Below are positions 51,571 to 60,962 of a stretch of 64,000 nt of DNA, in pieces. The first letter of the stretch is position 1. Every line of letters begins with the position of its first letter. The DNA lies in NCBI RefSeq assembly GCF_014199265.1, contig NZ_JACIJG010000004.1:1-64000 (forward strand). Direction: 5' to 3'. The notes under the pieces were generated by a model that ran no database searches, was not told where the DNA came from, and was given only the letters and a program-made list of their open reading frames with translations. Position numbers and translations under genes: made by a program. The DNA comes from Brucella daejeonensis (GTDB lineage Bacteria > Pseudomonadota > Alphaproteobacteria > Rhizobiales > Rhizobiaceae).

Positions 51571-52374
51571 TCAAAGGCTCTGTGCAAGCCTTGCGATTTC
51601 TTTCCCCTCCTGATCGAACAGGACCAGTTTGCCCATATCGATCTTGTAAGACCGCGTCTGGCCCAGAACATCGAGGAATTTGCGCTCCTGGTTCATGAGC
51701 GCCGGCGGGCATTGCATGTAGGTCGAGCCGATATCGGCGAACGAGATTTCATCGCCCGCAACGGTTGCCTTGCTGAAATAGCGATTGCAGCCGCCCGATC
51801 CGTTCACCGCGCCGTCAGTCGCGACCGTCAGCGTGGTCTGCGCATTGTCGATCACGCCACCGCCCTGAATATCTTCCGCAAGCCAGTCCTTGCCTTCGAT
51901 GCCGATGGCCGCGCCGTCGTCGGCGCTCTTGCGCACCATGACGACGCGAATTTCCGCCGGGGCGCCGGGATTCTGCGGATCGATCGTCAGGCGTTCGTCA
52001 TTCACGAACCAGAGCGTATCGCCCGCCGAAATACGCGCCTGTAACGCGTAGGTGTGGTCCGGCTCGATCTGGCCCGTGTCGAAATTGATGGCAAAGGGGA
52101 TTGGCGAGCCTTGAACGGATTCGATTCGTGTTTCGCCGACGACCCTCGACGGTGCGTCCGCAAGGGAAACATCGGAAAGCTGGACGGTGAGGCTGGCTTC
52201 CGGCGGAAGCGCGATCCGCTCACGATACATGACCATGCCGCTAATTGTCTTTTCGGCAGCCATGCTGGTTGTCGGCATGGACGTGGTCAGGAACAGGGCC
52301 GCGCCGCCGAGCGCGCCAATGCCGACCGCAAGCGCAGCCGCAATTGAAAGGGTTTTCGCAAGTCCTTTTCGCAT
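51571..52374 (-). CDS. YbaY plus META-domain envelope protein
   Basis: The 267-residue product has an N-terminal signal or anchor (about 8-38), then a YbaY-like beta domain (about 42-145, ISGMVMYRERIALPPEASLT and VQLSDVSLADAP) and a META/HslJ-like domain (about 155-260, LAEDIQGGGVIDNAQTTLTV and SGGCNRYF). Both domains are known from envelope stress and heat-induced proteins; functions are unclear. No lipobox Cys is seen at the signal end, so it may be soluble or anchored by its helix. A perfect CtrA-like site lies 201 bases upstream. Confidence 0.82.
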   Translation of the reverse strand: MRKGLAKTLSIAAALAVGIGALGGAALFLTTSMPTTSMAAEKTISGMVMYRERIALPPEASLTVQLSDVSLADAPSRVVGETRIESVQGSPIPFAINFDTGQIEPDHTYALQARISAGDTLWFVNDERLTIDPQNPGAPAEIRVVMVRKSADDGAAIGIEGKDWLAEDIQGGGVIDNAQTTLTVATDGAVNGSGGCNRYFSKATVAGDEISFADIGSTYMQCPPALMNQERKFLDVLGQTRSYKIDMGKLVLFDQEGKEIARLAQSL

Positions 52375-52639
52375 CGTAAGCCTGAAACTTCCGTTCCCGC
52401 ACGCACTGTTTTGGTCGAGACAGACGACGCTGATGCGGTTTCCTGCCTGTCTCTCATCGCCGCCAGTCGAGCGCTTGATTCATATCACCGACATTAGCGG
52501 GATTTTCATGTGAAAATTGTGGCGATGCAAGAAAGCACCAGCCAAATTAGCCAATATTTTAGGGGGTTAAATAGTTAATTCACGATTAAAATAAAAAAGG
52601 CGCCTCGTTCGGTAAAGGGAAAACAAGAAAAAGCGCAAG
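52375..52639. other. Spacer between META-domain gene and moaE
   Basis: No gene is seen. The right half is strongly AT-rich and contains TTAA-N7-TTAA at 52575-52589. A rho-independent terminator for moaE is not obvious. Confidence 0.5.
52575..52589. promoter_or_regulatory. Perfect TTAA-N7-TTAA (CtrA-like) site
   Basis: The full consensus core of CtrA sites is present, but in an AT-rich stretch where chance matches are not rare. It lies 201 bases before the META-domain gene start, a long but possible distance. Confidence 0.3.
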
Positions 52640-53110
52640 TTACCAGCGGTTGCGGCGCTCTTCATCTTCGGTTTTGGACGACACCCAGCCGCCGACCGAT
52701 CCATCCGCCAAATGCTCCCGCTTCCAGAACGGCGCATCGGTTTTCATATAGTCCATCAGGTAGGATGCGGCTTCGAAAGCCGCCTGCCGGTGGGAGGATG
52801 CCGCCGCGACCAGCACGATATTATCCCCCGGCTTTATCAGCCCGTAACGGTGAATGACCGTAACACCCGTCAGCGGCCAGCGTTCCGCAGCCTGCCGTGC
52901 GATACGGGTGATTTCCGCTTCGGCCATGCCCGGATAATGTTCCAGTTCGAGAGCGGACAGCCTGCCGCTTTCATCGCGGCACAGGCCCGTGAAAGTGACG
53001 ATGGCGCCAATATCCGTGCGGCCTTCGCCCAGTTTGCGCAATTCCGTTGCGATGTCGAAATCTTCGCTTCTGATGCCGACAAAAAGGGGGCACATGCCTT
53101 GCCCGCCCAT
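52640..53110 (-). CDS. moaE: Molybdopterin synthase catalytic subunit
   Basis: MoaE transfers sulfur from MoaD to precursor Z to make molybdopterin. The 156-residue protein has AIVTFTGLCRDESG near residue 36, GVTVIHRYGLIKPGDNIVLV near residue 82 and the catalytic Lys in YMKTDAPFWKREH near residue 121. The ATG stands one base after the moaD stop, so the pair is translated in series. It supplies the cofactor for the Mo oxidoreductase at the right edge of the window. Confidence 0.95.
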   Translation of the reverse strand: MGGQGMCPLFVGIRSEDFDIATELRKLGEGRTDIGAIVTFTGLCRDESGRLSALELEHYPGMAEAEITRIARQAAERWPLTGVTVIHRYGLIKPGDNIVLVAAASSHRQAAFEAASYLMDYMKTDAPFWKREHLADGSVGGWVSSKTEDEERRNRW

Positions 53111-53111
53111 T

Positions 53112-53369
53112 TCAGCCTCCCGTCATGGGCGGGAAGAGGGCAACCTCGTCGCCGTTGCGCACGAACTCGCCATGTTCGGCGTGTTCCTGATTGATCGCGG
53201 CGCGAATGACATGCTCGTGTTCGAAAGCGGCCTCATATTCGTCGCCGCGCGACTTCAGGTGGCCGATCAGATCGCCCACGGTTGTCTTGGGCGAGGGAAG
53301 CTCGATAATCTCTTCACCCTTGCCGATTTTCTCGCGAACCCACGCGAAATAGACGAGTTTTACAGTCAC
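53112..53369 (-). CDS. moaD: Molybdopterin synthase sulfur-carrier subunit
   Basis: The 85-residue ubiquitin-like protein ends in FPPMTGG, the double Gly that carries the thiocarboxylate used by MoaE. The N terminus (MTVKLVYFAWVREKIGKGEE) is typical. It begins 4 bases after the pgsA stop on the same strand, an unusual link between a phospholipid gene and cofactor genes that is nonetheless common in rhizobia. Confidence 0.95.
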   Translation of the reverse strand: MTVKLVYFAWVREKIGKGEEIIELPSPKTTVGDLIGHLKSRGDEYEAAFEHEHVIRAAINQEHAEHGEFVRNGDEVALFPPMTGG

Positions 53370-53373
53370 CGTA

Positions 53374-53958
53374 TCAATCCATAACGTGTTTCAGGCCCGC
53401 CTTGAAATAGTCCCAGCCCGTATAAAGGGTCAGGAGAGCGGATACCCACAGCAGGGCAATGCCCATTTCCGTAACATAGGGCACGATCTTGTCACCGGCA
53501 GGGCCTGCGAGCAGAAAAGCGAGCGCGATCATTTGCGCGGTCGTCTTCCATTTGGCAAGGCGCGAAACGGGAACGCTGACCTTCAGTTCGGCGAGATATT
53601 CGCGCAGCCCCGAGACGAGGATTTCGCGGCACAGGATGATGATTGCCGCCCATAGCGTCCAGCCGGCGATTGTTCCGTCGGCGGCGAGAAGCAGCAGAAT
53701 GGCGGATACGAGAAGCTTGTCGGCAATCGGGTCGAGCATACGGCCGATAGTGGAAGTCTGCTTCCATATGCGGGCGAGATAGCCATCGAAAAAGTCGGTG
53801 ATGCTGGCAATGACGAACAATCCCAGAGCTGTCCAGCGGGCGAAATCGCTCGATTCCAGCCGCCCCTCGACAAAGAAGCACAACACCACAAGCGGAACGG
53901 CGATGATCCGGCCATATGTGAGGATATTGGGCAAGGAGAGAGTGTGTTTTTTCTGCAT
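53374..53958 (-). CDS. pgsA: Phosphatidylglycerophosphate synthase
   Basis: PgsA makes phosphatidylglycerol phosphate from CDP-diacylglycerol and glycerol-3-phosphate in the inner membrane. The 194-residue protein has about four hydrophobic helices and the CDP-alcohol signature D-G-x2-A-R-x8-G-x3-D-x3-D, seen as DGYLARIWKQTSTIG then RMLDPIADK near residues 58-82. The length is typical. moaD follows after 4 bases and uvrC lies upstream by 119 bases on the same strand. Confidence 0.95.
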   Translation of the reverse strand: MQKKHTLSLPNILTYGRIIAVPLVVLCFFVEGRLESSDFARWTALGLFVIASITDFFDGYLARIWKQTSTIGRMLDPIADKLLVSAILLLLAADGTIAGWTLWAAIIILCREILVSGLREYLAELKVSVPVSRLAKWKTTAQMIALAFLLAGPAGDKIVPYVTEMGIALLWVSALLTLYTGWDYFKAGLKHVMD

Positions 53959-54077
53959 GGTTCCGCCGCGTCATTCGTTTGCGCACATCATCAGGGATGA
54001 CACATAAAATCAACACCTGCGAATATGTTCTGCCGGGACCTAATGACGCTTGCACGTAAATCCCGGACAAAATTACG

Positions 54078-56153
54078 TCATCGATCCCGGAAATGGTCGT
54101 GAATCGTCCGGGCCATCGCTTCGGAAATGCCGTCAATCTGCATGAGATCCTCCATCGCCGCGCGCGAAACGGCCTTTGCGGTCCCGAAATGGTGCAGCAG
54201 GGCGCGTTTGCGCGACGGGCCGATTCCCGCAATTTCATCGAGCGGGTTCTTGACCATTTCCTTCTTGCGCCGCGCTCTATGCGTGCCGATGGCGAAACGG
54301 TGCGCTTCGTCGCGCAGGCGCTGGATGAAATAGAGCACGGGATCGCGCGGCGGCAGCGTGAAGGGCAGCTTGCCTTCGACGAAGAAGCGTTCGCGTCCCG
54401 CCTCGCGGTCGACGCCTTTCGCAATGCCGATGGCATTGACGAGATGCGCAATGCCCATTTCTGCCAGCATCTGGCGCACGACGCCGACCTGGCCCTGACC
54501 GCCATCGATCAGAATCACATCGGGCCATGCCGGAAACGTATCGTTCGCTTCCGCGTCGGTCGGTTCTTCCGGCGTGCCGTGTTCCTTCACCAGTCGCGAA
54601 AACCGCCGCTCGATCACCTCGCGCATCATGCCGAAGTCGTCGCCCGGCGTAATGTCGGTTGAGCGGATGTTGAACTTGCGATACTGGTTTTTGACGAAGC
54701 CTTCCGGCCCGGCGACGATCATGCCGCCGACAGCGTTCGTGCCCATGATGTGCGAATTGTCGTAGACTTCGATCCGGCGCGGGGGGCGGGCAAGGCCGAA
54801 TGTCTCGGCCATGCCTTGCAGAAGACGGGCCTGCGAGGATGTTTCGGCGAGACGCCGCCCGAGCGCTTCGCGCGCATTGGTCAGCGCATGATCAACGAGG
54901 TCTTTCTTTTCGCCGCGCTGGGGCACGCTGACCTGAACCTTATGGCCGGTGCGCGTCGAAAGCGCTTCGGCGATCAGCGACTGTTCTTCCACCGTTTCCG
55001 ATAATAGGACGAGGCGCGGGCATGGTTTGTCGTCGTAGAACTGGGACAGGAACGCGCCCAGGACTTCCGCGGGCCCGAGCGAACTGTCGGCTTTCGGAAA
55101 ATAGGCGCGGTTGCCCCAGTTCTGGCCGGTGCGGAAGAAGAAAACCTGAATACAGGTCATGCCGCCTTCCTGATGGATGGCGAATACGTCGGCTTCTTCG
55201 ACCGTTTGCGGATTGATGCCCTGATGCGACTGGACATGCGAAAGCGCTGCCAGGCGGTCCCGGTAGACCGCCGCATGTTCGAAGTCGAGATCGGCGGATG
55301 CCGCCTGCATGGCGCTTGCCAGATGATCCTTCACCGACTGGCTCTTGCCCGAAAGAAACGCCTTGGCCTCGCGCACGAGCTCCGCATAGTCCGCGTCGCT
55401 GATTTCATGCGTGCAAGGACCGGAACAACGTTTGATCTGATAGAGGAGGCAGGGGCGTGTCCGCGTTTCGAACACCGAATCCGTGCAGGTTCGCAGCAGG
55501 AATGCGCGTTGCAGGGCATTGATGGTGCGGCCGACCGCGCCCGCCGAAGCGAACGGGCCGAAATAGTCTCCCTTGCGCGAGCGCGCGCCCCTGTGCTTGA
55601 AAATGCCGGGCGCACGATGGTCGCCGGTCAGGAGAATATAGGGGAACGACTTGTCGTCCCGCATGAGCACGTTGAAGCGCGGACGCAACCTCTTGATGAG
55701 ATTGGCTTCCAGCAACAGGGCTTCGGTTTCCGTCCGGGTGACAACAAACTCCATCGTCACCGTTTCACGGATCATCCGCGTGATGCGATTCGAATGGCCG
55801 ATCCCGCGCGCGTAGTTCGAGACGCGCTTCTTGAGGTTGCGGGCCTTGCCGACATAAAGCACGTCGCCGTCGCCGTTGAACATGCGATAAACGCCCGGAT
55901 TGTTAGGCAGGCGCTTCACGAAGGCATTGATGATGTCCTGGCCGCTCAGGCCCGCAATATCCGGCAGGCCGTCCGACGAATCCCACTGAATGGAATCGGC
56001 AGGCGAAGGCGAGGCGGGTGCGGCGGCAATATCGTCGCTGTCGTCATCGTCTTCGGTTTCCGCTTCACCGATGATAATACCGGCCACCTCCTGCTCGTCG
56101 TCGGACGGCAGGCTGGCTGCGATATCTTCATGGTTCTTGCGGTTTCCGGTCAT
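54078..56153 (-). CDS. uvrC: Excinuclease ABC subunit C
   Basis: UvrC makes both incisions during nucleotide-excision repair. The 691-residue protein has an acidic N-terminal extension (about 1-75), the GIY-YIG nuclease ([25 protein letters not shown] near residue 80-105), a UVR motif region (about 270-310), the RNase-H-like domain with [16 protein letters not shown] near residue 470, and C-terminal helix-hairpin-helix motifs. The start at 56153 ([13 protein letters not shown]) overlaps the SDR gene stop as ATGA and is preferred over 56186. The long acidic extension is common in rhizobia. Confidence 0.94.
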   Translation of the reverse strand: MTGNRKNHEDIAASLPSDDEQEVAGIIIGEAETEDDDDSDDIAAAPASPSPADSIQWDSSDGLPDIAGLSGQDIINAFVKRLPNNPGVYRMFNGDGDVLYVGKARNLKKRVSNYARGIGHSNRITRMIRETVTMEFVVTRTETEALLLEANLIKRLRPRFNVLMRDDKSFPYILLTGDHRAPGIFKHRGARSRKGDYFGPFASAGAVGRTINALQRAFLLRTCTDSVFETRTRPCLLYQIKRCSGPCTHEISDADYAELVREAKAFLSGKSQSVKDHLASAMQAASADLDFEHAAVYRDRLAALSHVQSHQGINPQTVEEADVFAIHQEGGMTCIQVFFFRTGQNWGNRAYFPKADSSLGPAEVLGAFLSQFYDDKPCPRLVLLSETVEEQSLIAEALSTRTGHKVQVSVPQRGEKKDLVDHALTNAREALGRRLAETSSQARLLQGMAETFGLARPPRRIEVYDNSHIMGTNAVGGMIVAGPEGFVKNQYRKFNIRSTDITPGDDFGMMREVIERRFSRLVKEHGTPEEPTDAEANDTFPAWPDVILIDGGQGQVGVVRQMLAEMGIAHLVNAIGIAKGVDREAGRERFFVEGKLPFTLPPRDPVLYFIQRLRDEAHRFAIGTHRARRKKEMVKNPLDEIAGIGPSRKRALLHHFGTAKAVSRAAMEDLMQIDGISEAMARTIHDHFRDR

Positions 56154-56974
56154 TCGGTGATTCCTGCAATATCCGGGGTTTCCCATGCCAGGTGCTGCCC
56201 GCCGTCAAGCGCGATCATCTGGCCCGTGACGGAGCGGCTTTCCCAGAGATAGCGAACAGTACGCCCAAATTCAGACAATTCCGGTGCACGCCGCAAAAGC
56301 AGCTTCCCGACCTGCCGCTCGAAATCGCCCGGCCTTTGCCGCTCGCTCGGCAATGTCGGGCCGGGCGCGATCGCATTGACCCTGATATGCGGGGCAAGCG
56401 CCTGCGCCATCGTCTGGGTGGCGTTCCACAGCGCCGTCTTCGAAAGCGTGTAGGAAAAGAAGTTCGGATTGGGCTTCCACACGCGCTGGTCGATCACATT
56501 GATCACGAGCGCATCTTCTCCCTTGGGCAAGGTTCCGGCCATCCCTTCCGCCAGCAGGACGGGCGCCTTGAGGTGGATGGCAAAGTGCTTGTCCCACAGC
56601 CCCATGTCCAGATTGCCCATGCGGTCGTCCTGGAACAGCGAGGCATTGTTGACCAGAAGCCGGATCGGGCCGATCTGGCGCGACGCATCTTGCACGAGAT
56701 TGCGGACGTCGGCCTCGGATGAAAGGTCCGCGCGCACGACGCAGGCCGTGCCGCCGCTGTCCGTGATGGCGCTCGCAAGGGCCGCCCCTTCGTCTGCCGA
56801 GTGATTGCAATGTATGGCGACCGGGAAGCCATGGGCGGCAAGGTCTTCGACGATGGCCTTTCCGATGCGCCGCGCGCCGCCCGTCACCAGAACCGGGCAT
56901 TTTGCAAGCAGGCGTGGCTCGTGATCGTTCAACACGGTAAACACTTTCTTATCGAGATTCTTCGGTCTTTTCAT
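56150..56974 (-). CDS. SDR-family oxidoreductase
   Basis: The 274-residue protein is a short-chain dehydrogenase: [18 protein letters not shown] (nucleotide loop, near residue 28), NNAS near residue 109, the active-site YTLSK near residue 176, and the ending DGGQHL. The ARRIG loop with Arg after the Gly motif suggests NADPH use and is seen in pteridine reductases and FolM, so a reductase of pterin-like substrates is possible; this is inference. Its stop overlaps the uvrC start by 4 bases. There is a basic N-terminal extension of about 25 residues, so the true start may lie further in. Confidence 0.85.
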   Translation of the reverse strand: MKRPKNLDKKVFTVLNDHEPRLLAKCPVLVTGGARRIGKAIVEDLAAHGFPVAIHCNHSADEGAALASAITDSGGTACVVRADLSSEADVRNLVQDASRQIGPIRLLVNNASLFQDDRMGNLDMGLWDKHFAIHLKAPVLLAEGMAGTLPKGEDALVINVIDQRVWKPNPNFFSYTLSKTALWNATQTMAQALAPHIRVNAIAPGPTLPSERQRPGDFERQVGKLLLRRAPELSEFGRTVRYLWESRSVTGQMIALDGGQHLAWETPDIAGITE

Positions 56975-57312
56975 GCCATTTCGCCCGGAAAATTGCAGCT
57001 AAAAACCGAGCAGGGGCCATTCATAACTGACAAATTTGTAGGAAATTCAGCAGCTTCGTCATATCTCGCCGTCTGTCCGGGGCACTATGACGGCGCATCC
57101 CCCACCATATAGGAGGTCGAATCCGCCGTTGCGATAATGCAACATCGTATTTTTGCCACCTTCTCGACAGCTTCTCTCCACAGAAGCGGGCATTTCATGC
57201 CGCAATTACCGCCGATATGTCGGTCCTGTCAGCGCGGCATGGACGATTTTCTCCCAACGCCGTCCGCCCGATAAGGGACCGCGCTAAAGGTAATTTGTGT
57301 AAGGAGAATGCT
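56975..57312. other. 338-bp spacer between the SDR gene and omp25
   Basis: No gene is seen. It contains the inverted repeat GTTGC-GATAAT-GCAAC at 57128-57143 about 170 bases before omp25. The omp25 promoter should lie in the right half; I could not assign it. Confidence 0.5.
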
Positions 57313-57954
57313 ATGCGCACTCTTAAGTCTCTCGTAATCGCCTCGGCTGCGCTGCTGCCGTTCTCTGCGACCGCTTTCGCTGCCGACGCCATTCAGGAAC
57401 AGCCTCCTGTGCCTGCTCCGGTCGAAATGGCTCCGCAGTATAGCTGGGCTGGCGGCTACACCGGTCTGTATCTCGGCTACGGCTGGAACAAGGCCAAGAC
57501 GGATTCCGTCGGCACCATCAAGCCTGATGACATGAAGGCTGGCGCATATGCCGGCTGGAACTTCCAGCAGGACCAGTTCGTATACGGTGTTGAAGGTGAC
57601 GCAGGTTACTCCTGGGCCAAGAAGTCCAAGAACGACCTGGAAGTCAAGGAAGGCTTCGAAGGCTCGCTGCGTGGCCGTCTCGGCTACGACCTGAACCCGG
57701 TCATGCCGTACATCACGGCCGGTGTTGCCGGCAAGCAGGTCAAGCTCGACAACGGCTTTGACGACGAAAGCAAGTTCCGCGTTGGCTGGACTGCCGGTGC
57801 CGGTATGGAAGCCAAGCTCACGGACAACATCCTGGGCCGCATTGAATACCGTTACACCCAGTTCGGTAACAAGACCTACGACCTCGGCAACGATTCGGTC
57901 CGCAACAAGCTCGACACCCACGACATCCGCGTCGGCGTCGGCTACAAGTTCTGA
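57313..57954 (+). CDS. omp25: Outer-membrane protein Omp25
   Basis: Omp25 is a small eight-stranded barrel of Brucellaceae outer membranes, linked to virulence and membrane structure. The 213 residues begin [20 protein letters not shown], a signal peptide ending TAFAADA (about residue 23), then [40 protein letters not shown], and the last strand IRVGVGYKF with terminal Phe. The start at 57313 has AAGGAG 6 bases upstream. The length equals that of Brucella Omp25, though sequence differs at many sites. It is signal-peptidase- and SurA-dependent in principle, both encoded in this window. Confidence 0.95.
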   Translation: MRTLKSLVIASAALLPFSATAFAADAIQEQPPVPAPVEMAPQYSWAGGYTGLYLGYGWNKAKTDSVGTIKPDDMKAGAYAGWNFQQDQFVYGVEGDAGYSWAKKSKNDLEVKEGFEGSLRGRLGYDLNPVMPYITAGVAGKQVKLDNGFDDESKFRVGWTAGAGMEAKLTDNILGRIEYRYTQFGNKTYDLGNDSVRNKLDTHDIRVGVGYKF

Positions 57955-57974
57955 TTATCCGATAATCGAACACG

Positions 57975-58005
57975 AAAAACCGGGCAGTCACCTGCCCGGT
58001 TTTTT
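57975..58005. terminator. Bidirectional terminator after omp25
   Basis: AAAAAACCGGGCAG-type arm at 57975-57987 pairs with CTGCCCGGTTTTTT. It has A and T tracts on both sides and lies 36 bases from the end of the opposing GST gene. Confidence 0.9.
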
Positions 58006-58040
58006 GTTGTCTTCATTCGACGCTTAAAGACCTGACGCGG

Positions 58041-58640
58041 TCAGCCGCGCGGCAGGAGTTCCACCAGTTCGGGATGCAGTTCCTGGAAACGCTTCATCCA
58101 CCGCTTGAGCTTCGGACGGTTACGCTCCCACTTGCCTTCGAAACGCAGCGCCAGATAGCCGAGCGCGGCTGCGACCGCGACATGGCCGACATGAAGCTTG
58201 CCCGCCAGACGCGGCGGCGCTTCGTTCAGGAGGTCGAGCGTACGCTCGGCCTTGCGCCATTGCAGATCCAGCCAGGGCTGGTGAACTTTTTCTTCCGGGC
58301 GCATACGCCGTTCGTAGACATGCGCCAGAAGCGCGTCGCAAAGGCCATCGGCCATGGCTTCGTAGCGCTCCGCATCTGTGCGCTTTTCGGCATTGCGCGG
58401 GAACAGTTTGTTGCCCGAAACACGATTGAGATACTGCGTGATGGCGCGGCTGTCGAAAACCGGTTTGCCGTCGTCCGTCACCAGCGTCGGAATTTTTCCG
58501 AGCGGGTTGACGTGGGTGAGGTTCTCCGGTTCCGCGGCAGTGTTGACGACGACGCTTTCGAAGGGAATTCCTGCATGGTGAGCAGCCATTCGGACCTTCG
58601 CGCTATAGGGTGAGGCGGGCGCGTAGAGAATCTGTGTCAT
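58041..58640 (-). CDS. Glutathione S-transferase family protein
   Basis: The 199-residue protein has an N-terminal thioredoxin-like domain with ILYAPASPYSAKVRMAAHHAG (Ser at the usual catalytic position), the cis-Pro segment VNPLGKIPTLVTDDGKPVFDSRAI near residue 48, and the helical C-terminal domain. It fits the GST superfamily; the substrate is unknown. It is 22 bases downstream of the RNase T2 gene on the same strand and may be read from the same transcript. Confidence 0.88.
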   Translation of the reverse strand: MTQILYAPASPYSAKVRMAAHHAGIPFESVVVNTAAEPENLTHVNPLGKIPTLVTDDGKPVFDSRAITQYLNRVSGNKLFPRNAEKRTDAERYEAMADGLCDALLAHVYERRMRPEEKVHQPWLDLQWRKAERTLDLLNEAPPRLAGKLHVGHVAVAAALGYLALRFEGKWERNRPKLKRWMKRFQELHPELVELLPRG

Positions 58641-58662
58641 CTTCTGTTCCTGATAAAGAGGA

Positions 58663-59340
58663 TCATCGTGTTGCGGGCATCATGACGGAGCGGCTGCGGC
58701 AGGCATTGGCATCCACCTCTCCGCAGGCTCGAAACCGGAGGTCTTTCGTCAGGCAGATGCGGATTTCCTGAAGATAGTTCCGCTTGCAACTGACGGAAAT
58801 ACCGTTGGGTTTCATGCCGGGATTGGCCGCGACGAAGGCTTTCTCGACGAGAAGGGGATCGACACGCCGTCCGCTCGCCGGATTACGCAGGCTTGGCGGA
58901 ATATTGACCTGGTCGAAGGCATTGCGAAGCGTGGAAAAATAGTCGTTCTGCGACAGGCCGGAGCAACTGCCGTGCTTGCGCCATTCATAGGCGGCGAGTC
59001 CGGTCGAGGGCATGATACCCTTCAGGCTGGACAGAATCTGGCGGGGGACATAACTGCCGCGGCCGCGGCTGTTGTCGAACCGGCAGTTTGCCGGATAGCC
59101 CCTTTCGTTTTGCGGCCACAGGCCATGCACCACGAAGCCGAGCGGGCGATCTGATCCGCATTGCTGCCTGTCGGCGCGGGAACCTTCCATCGCGCAATAG
59201 CTGGGCGACCAGGAGAGGGAGAGGACATAGAAGTCGAAATCGCCAGGCGTATCGTCCGCCCTGACCGGCGATACCGTCATCATGCCCGCAGTTGAAATCG
59301 CGAGCAGCGCAATTGCCGCCGCTTGAAGCTTACGCAGCAT
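58663..59340 (-). CDS. Periplasmic ribonuclease T2
   Basis: The 225-residue protein has a signal peptide (to about residue 29, VRADD) and the two T2 active-site motifs: FVVHGLWPQN near residue 68 and EWRKHGSCSG near residue 127. Six or more cysteines fit the disulfides of the family. It would degrade RNA in the periplasm. GGAGG precedes the ATG at 59340; upstream Met at 59478 overlaps the neighbouring gene. It may feed nucleotides or act on foreign RNA. Confidence 0.92.
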   Translation of the reverse strand: MLRKLQAAAIALLAISTAGMMTVSPVRADDTPGDFDFYVLSLSWSPSYCAMEGSRADRQQCGSDRPLGFVVHGLWPQNERGYPANCRFDNSRGRGSYVPRQILSSLKGIMPSTGLAAYEWRKHGSCSGLSQNDYFSTLRNAFDQVNIPPSLRNPASGRRVDPLLVEKAFVAANPGMKPNGISVSCKRNYLQEIRICLTKDLRFRACGEVDANACRSRSVMMPATR

Positions 59341-59389
59341 ATGTCCTCCACTCAATGGCTGCCGGTTGCGCTCACCCGGCTTCAGGCAC

Positions 59390-59857
59390 TCAGCGAAGAA
59401 CGCGGCACTTGGCGTCGTAAACATACCAGCGATCGAAACCGTCGACGCAGAATTCGACATTTCGGCCCATGGAGGCAAAACCCTGGCCTTCTTCGATCAT
59501 GTACCAGACCGAGCGATACTGGCCGTCGCTCAGAACGGCTGTCGCCTTGCAATAGGTACGCTCGATTTCAGCCGGATTGGTCTTCGGTTCATAGCGCGTC
59601 AACTGGACATCGCTCATGGCCGAGATGCCGACCTGCGGCAATTCCGGGACATGGCGCACCTGATAGCCGAAATCGGAAACCACGGAGCGCAAAACGCTCT
59701 GCTGGCTACATGCGCCCGCATCGGCAACACCCGCGGGAGCCGGAGCAAGATAATCTGCGGCGCCGGCCGGCAGGGACGCGAGCGTCAGGGGAAGGACGGC
59801 TGCGGCGAAAGCGGCTGCGCGTGAAAACTGTCCAATGCGATCCAGGGTTCGTTGCAT
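59390..59857 (-). CDS. Exported cysteine-containing protein, function unknown
   Basis: The 155-residue product has a signal peptide (hydrophobic core about 12-30, ending PAGAADYLAPAP) and a mature domain with four cysteines: ACSQQSV, ERTYCKATAVL, VEFCVDGF and AKCRVLR. The spacing suggests two disulfides. A tryptophan-tyrosine segment (YRSVWYMIEEGQGF) is conserved in character. I do not recognise the family; it is likely a periplasmic protein. It lies 49 bases upstream of the RNase T2 gene on the same strand. Confidence 0.7.
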   Translation of the reverse strand: MQRTLDRIGQFSRAAAFAAAVLPLTLASLPAGAADYLAPAPAGVADAGACSQQSVLRSVVSDFGYQVRHVPELPQVGISAMSDVQLTRYEPKTNPAEIERTYCKATAVLSDGQYRSVWYMIEEGQGFASMGRNVEFCVDGFDRWYVYDAKCRVLR

Positions 59858-59952
59858 ATCTCTATCCTGTCCGAAATTGCGAGCCAGCTCGCTATTTTTT
59901 GTGATGGCCGTAGTGACGTTGAGGTGCAGTTTCTGTCACCAGTTCACGCGGG

Positions 59953-60825
59953 TCAAGTGCGATCCGTCTCGCCGCGCACCCACTTGATACTGAAATTGCT
60001 CCCCTTTTCCTCGGCCAGAAGCTTGGTAAGGCAGGGAAGCAGGGTTTGCATCTCACTTTCGAGTGTATAAGGCGGGTTGACTACGATCATTCCCGTGCCA
60101 TCGAGGCGTGGTTCTGTGGAAGGCGCGCGAATCGCAAGCTCGATCTGCATGATCTTTGGAATGCCGGTTTCGCGCAATTGCCGGGTGAAGCGCTCCGTTT
60201 CCCTGCGGTCCTTCACCGGATACCAGAGCGCATAGGTTCCACCGCTGAAACGCTTGTGCGCCTTGACGAGGCCATCGACGAGCCGGTCGAATTCGCCCTC
60301 TTTCTCGAATGGCGGGTCCACAAGCACCAGTCCGCGTTTTTCCTTCGGCGGAAGGTGGGCGCCAAGCGCAAGCCAGCCATCCAGTTCGGTCACGCGAACC
60401 TGATAGTCGCCCTCGAAGAGTTTCGATAGTTTCACGACATCGCGCGGATGCAGTTCGAGCGCGGAAAGACGGTCCTGCTTGCGCAGAAGATGCCGAACGA
60501 GGAGGGGCGAGCCGGGATAATGACGCAGCTTTTCGCCTTCGTTGACGGCGCGAACGGCATCGAGATAGGGCGCCAGCAGCTCCAGCGCAGGCTCTTCGAT
60601 CTGCCCCTTCCGCACCGCTTCCATGACGCGGTCGATCCCGCCGGTCCATTCCCCCGTCTTGCCCGCCTCAACGCCCTTGAGATCGTAAAGACCGATACCC
60701 GCATGGGTATCGATGACGCGGAAGGCCTGATCTTTCCGTTTCAGATATTCGACAAGGCGCGTCAGGATGACGTGCTTGACGACATCCGCGAAATTTCCGG
60801 CGTGATAGGCGTGACGATAATTCAT
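59953..60825 (-). CDS. rlmJ: 23S rRNA (adenine2030-N6)-methyltransferase
   Basis: RlmJ methylates A2030 of 23S rRNA. The 290-residue protein begins MNYRHAYHAGNFADVVKHVI, the family start, and has the methyltransferase motif with VIDTHAGIGLYDL near residue 38 and the catalytic DPPFE near residue 166 (VLVDPPFEKEGEF). The ATG at 60825 fits the family length. It lies 95 bases upstream of the unknown exported gene on the same strand, and is divergent from the EamA gene. Confidence 0.93.
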   Translation of the reverse strand: MNYRHAYHAGNFADVVKHVILTRLVEYLKRKDQAFRVIDTHAGIGLYDLKGVEAGKTGEWTGGIDRVMEAVRKGQIEEPALELLAPYLDAVRAVNEGEKLRHYPGSPLLVRHLLRKQDRLSALELHPRDVVKLSKLFEGDYQVRVTELDGWLALGAHLPPKEKRGLVLVDPPFEKEGEFDRLVDGLVKAHKRFSGGTYALWYPVKDRRETERFTRQLRETGIPKIMQIELAIRAPSTEPRLDGTGMIVVNPPYTLESEMQTLLPCLTKLLAEEKGSNFSIKWVRGETDRT

Positions 60826-60962
60826 GGGCCGCTTGTTTCATGCCGGACAGTTTTCGGCAAGAGGGGCGATGGGGAAAGGCGAAAACGCTTCGGTATCCCT
60901 GCCGTCACAAATGTGACATACAACCTTCAACAACCGCTCCTTACCCTTGAGTCGAGTCCCGA

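Noticed and set aside
57128-57143. GTTGC-GATAAT-GCAAC as an operator for omp25
   Set aside because: The arms are only 5 bases, which can occur by chance, and the position is about 170 bases upstream; not strong enough to list as a regulatory site.
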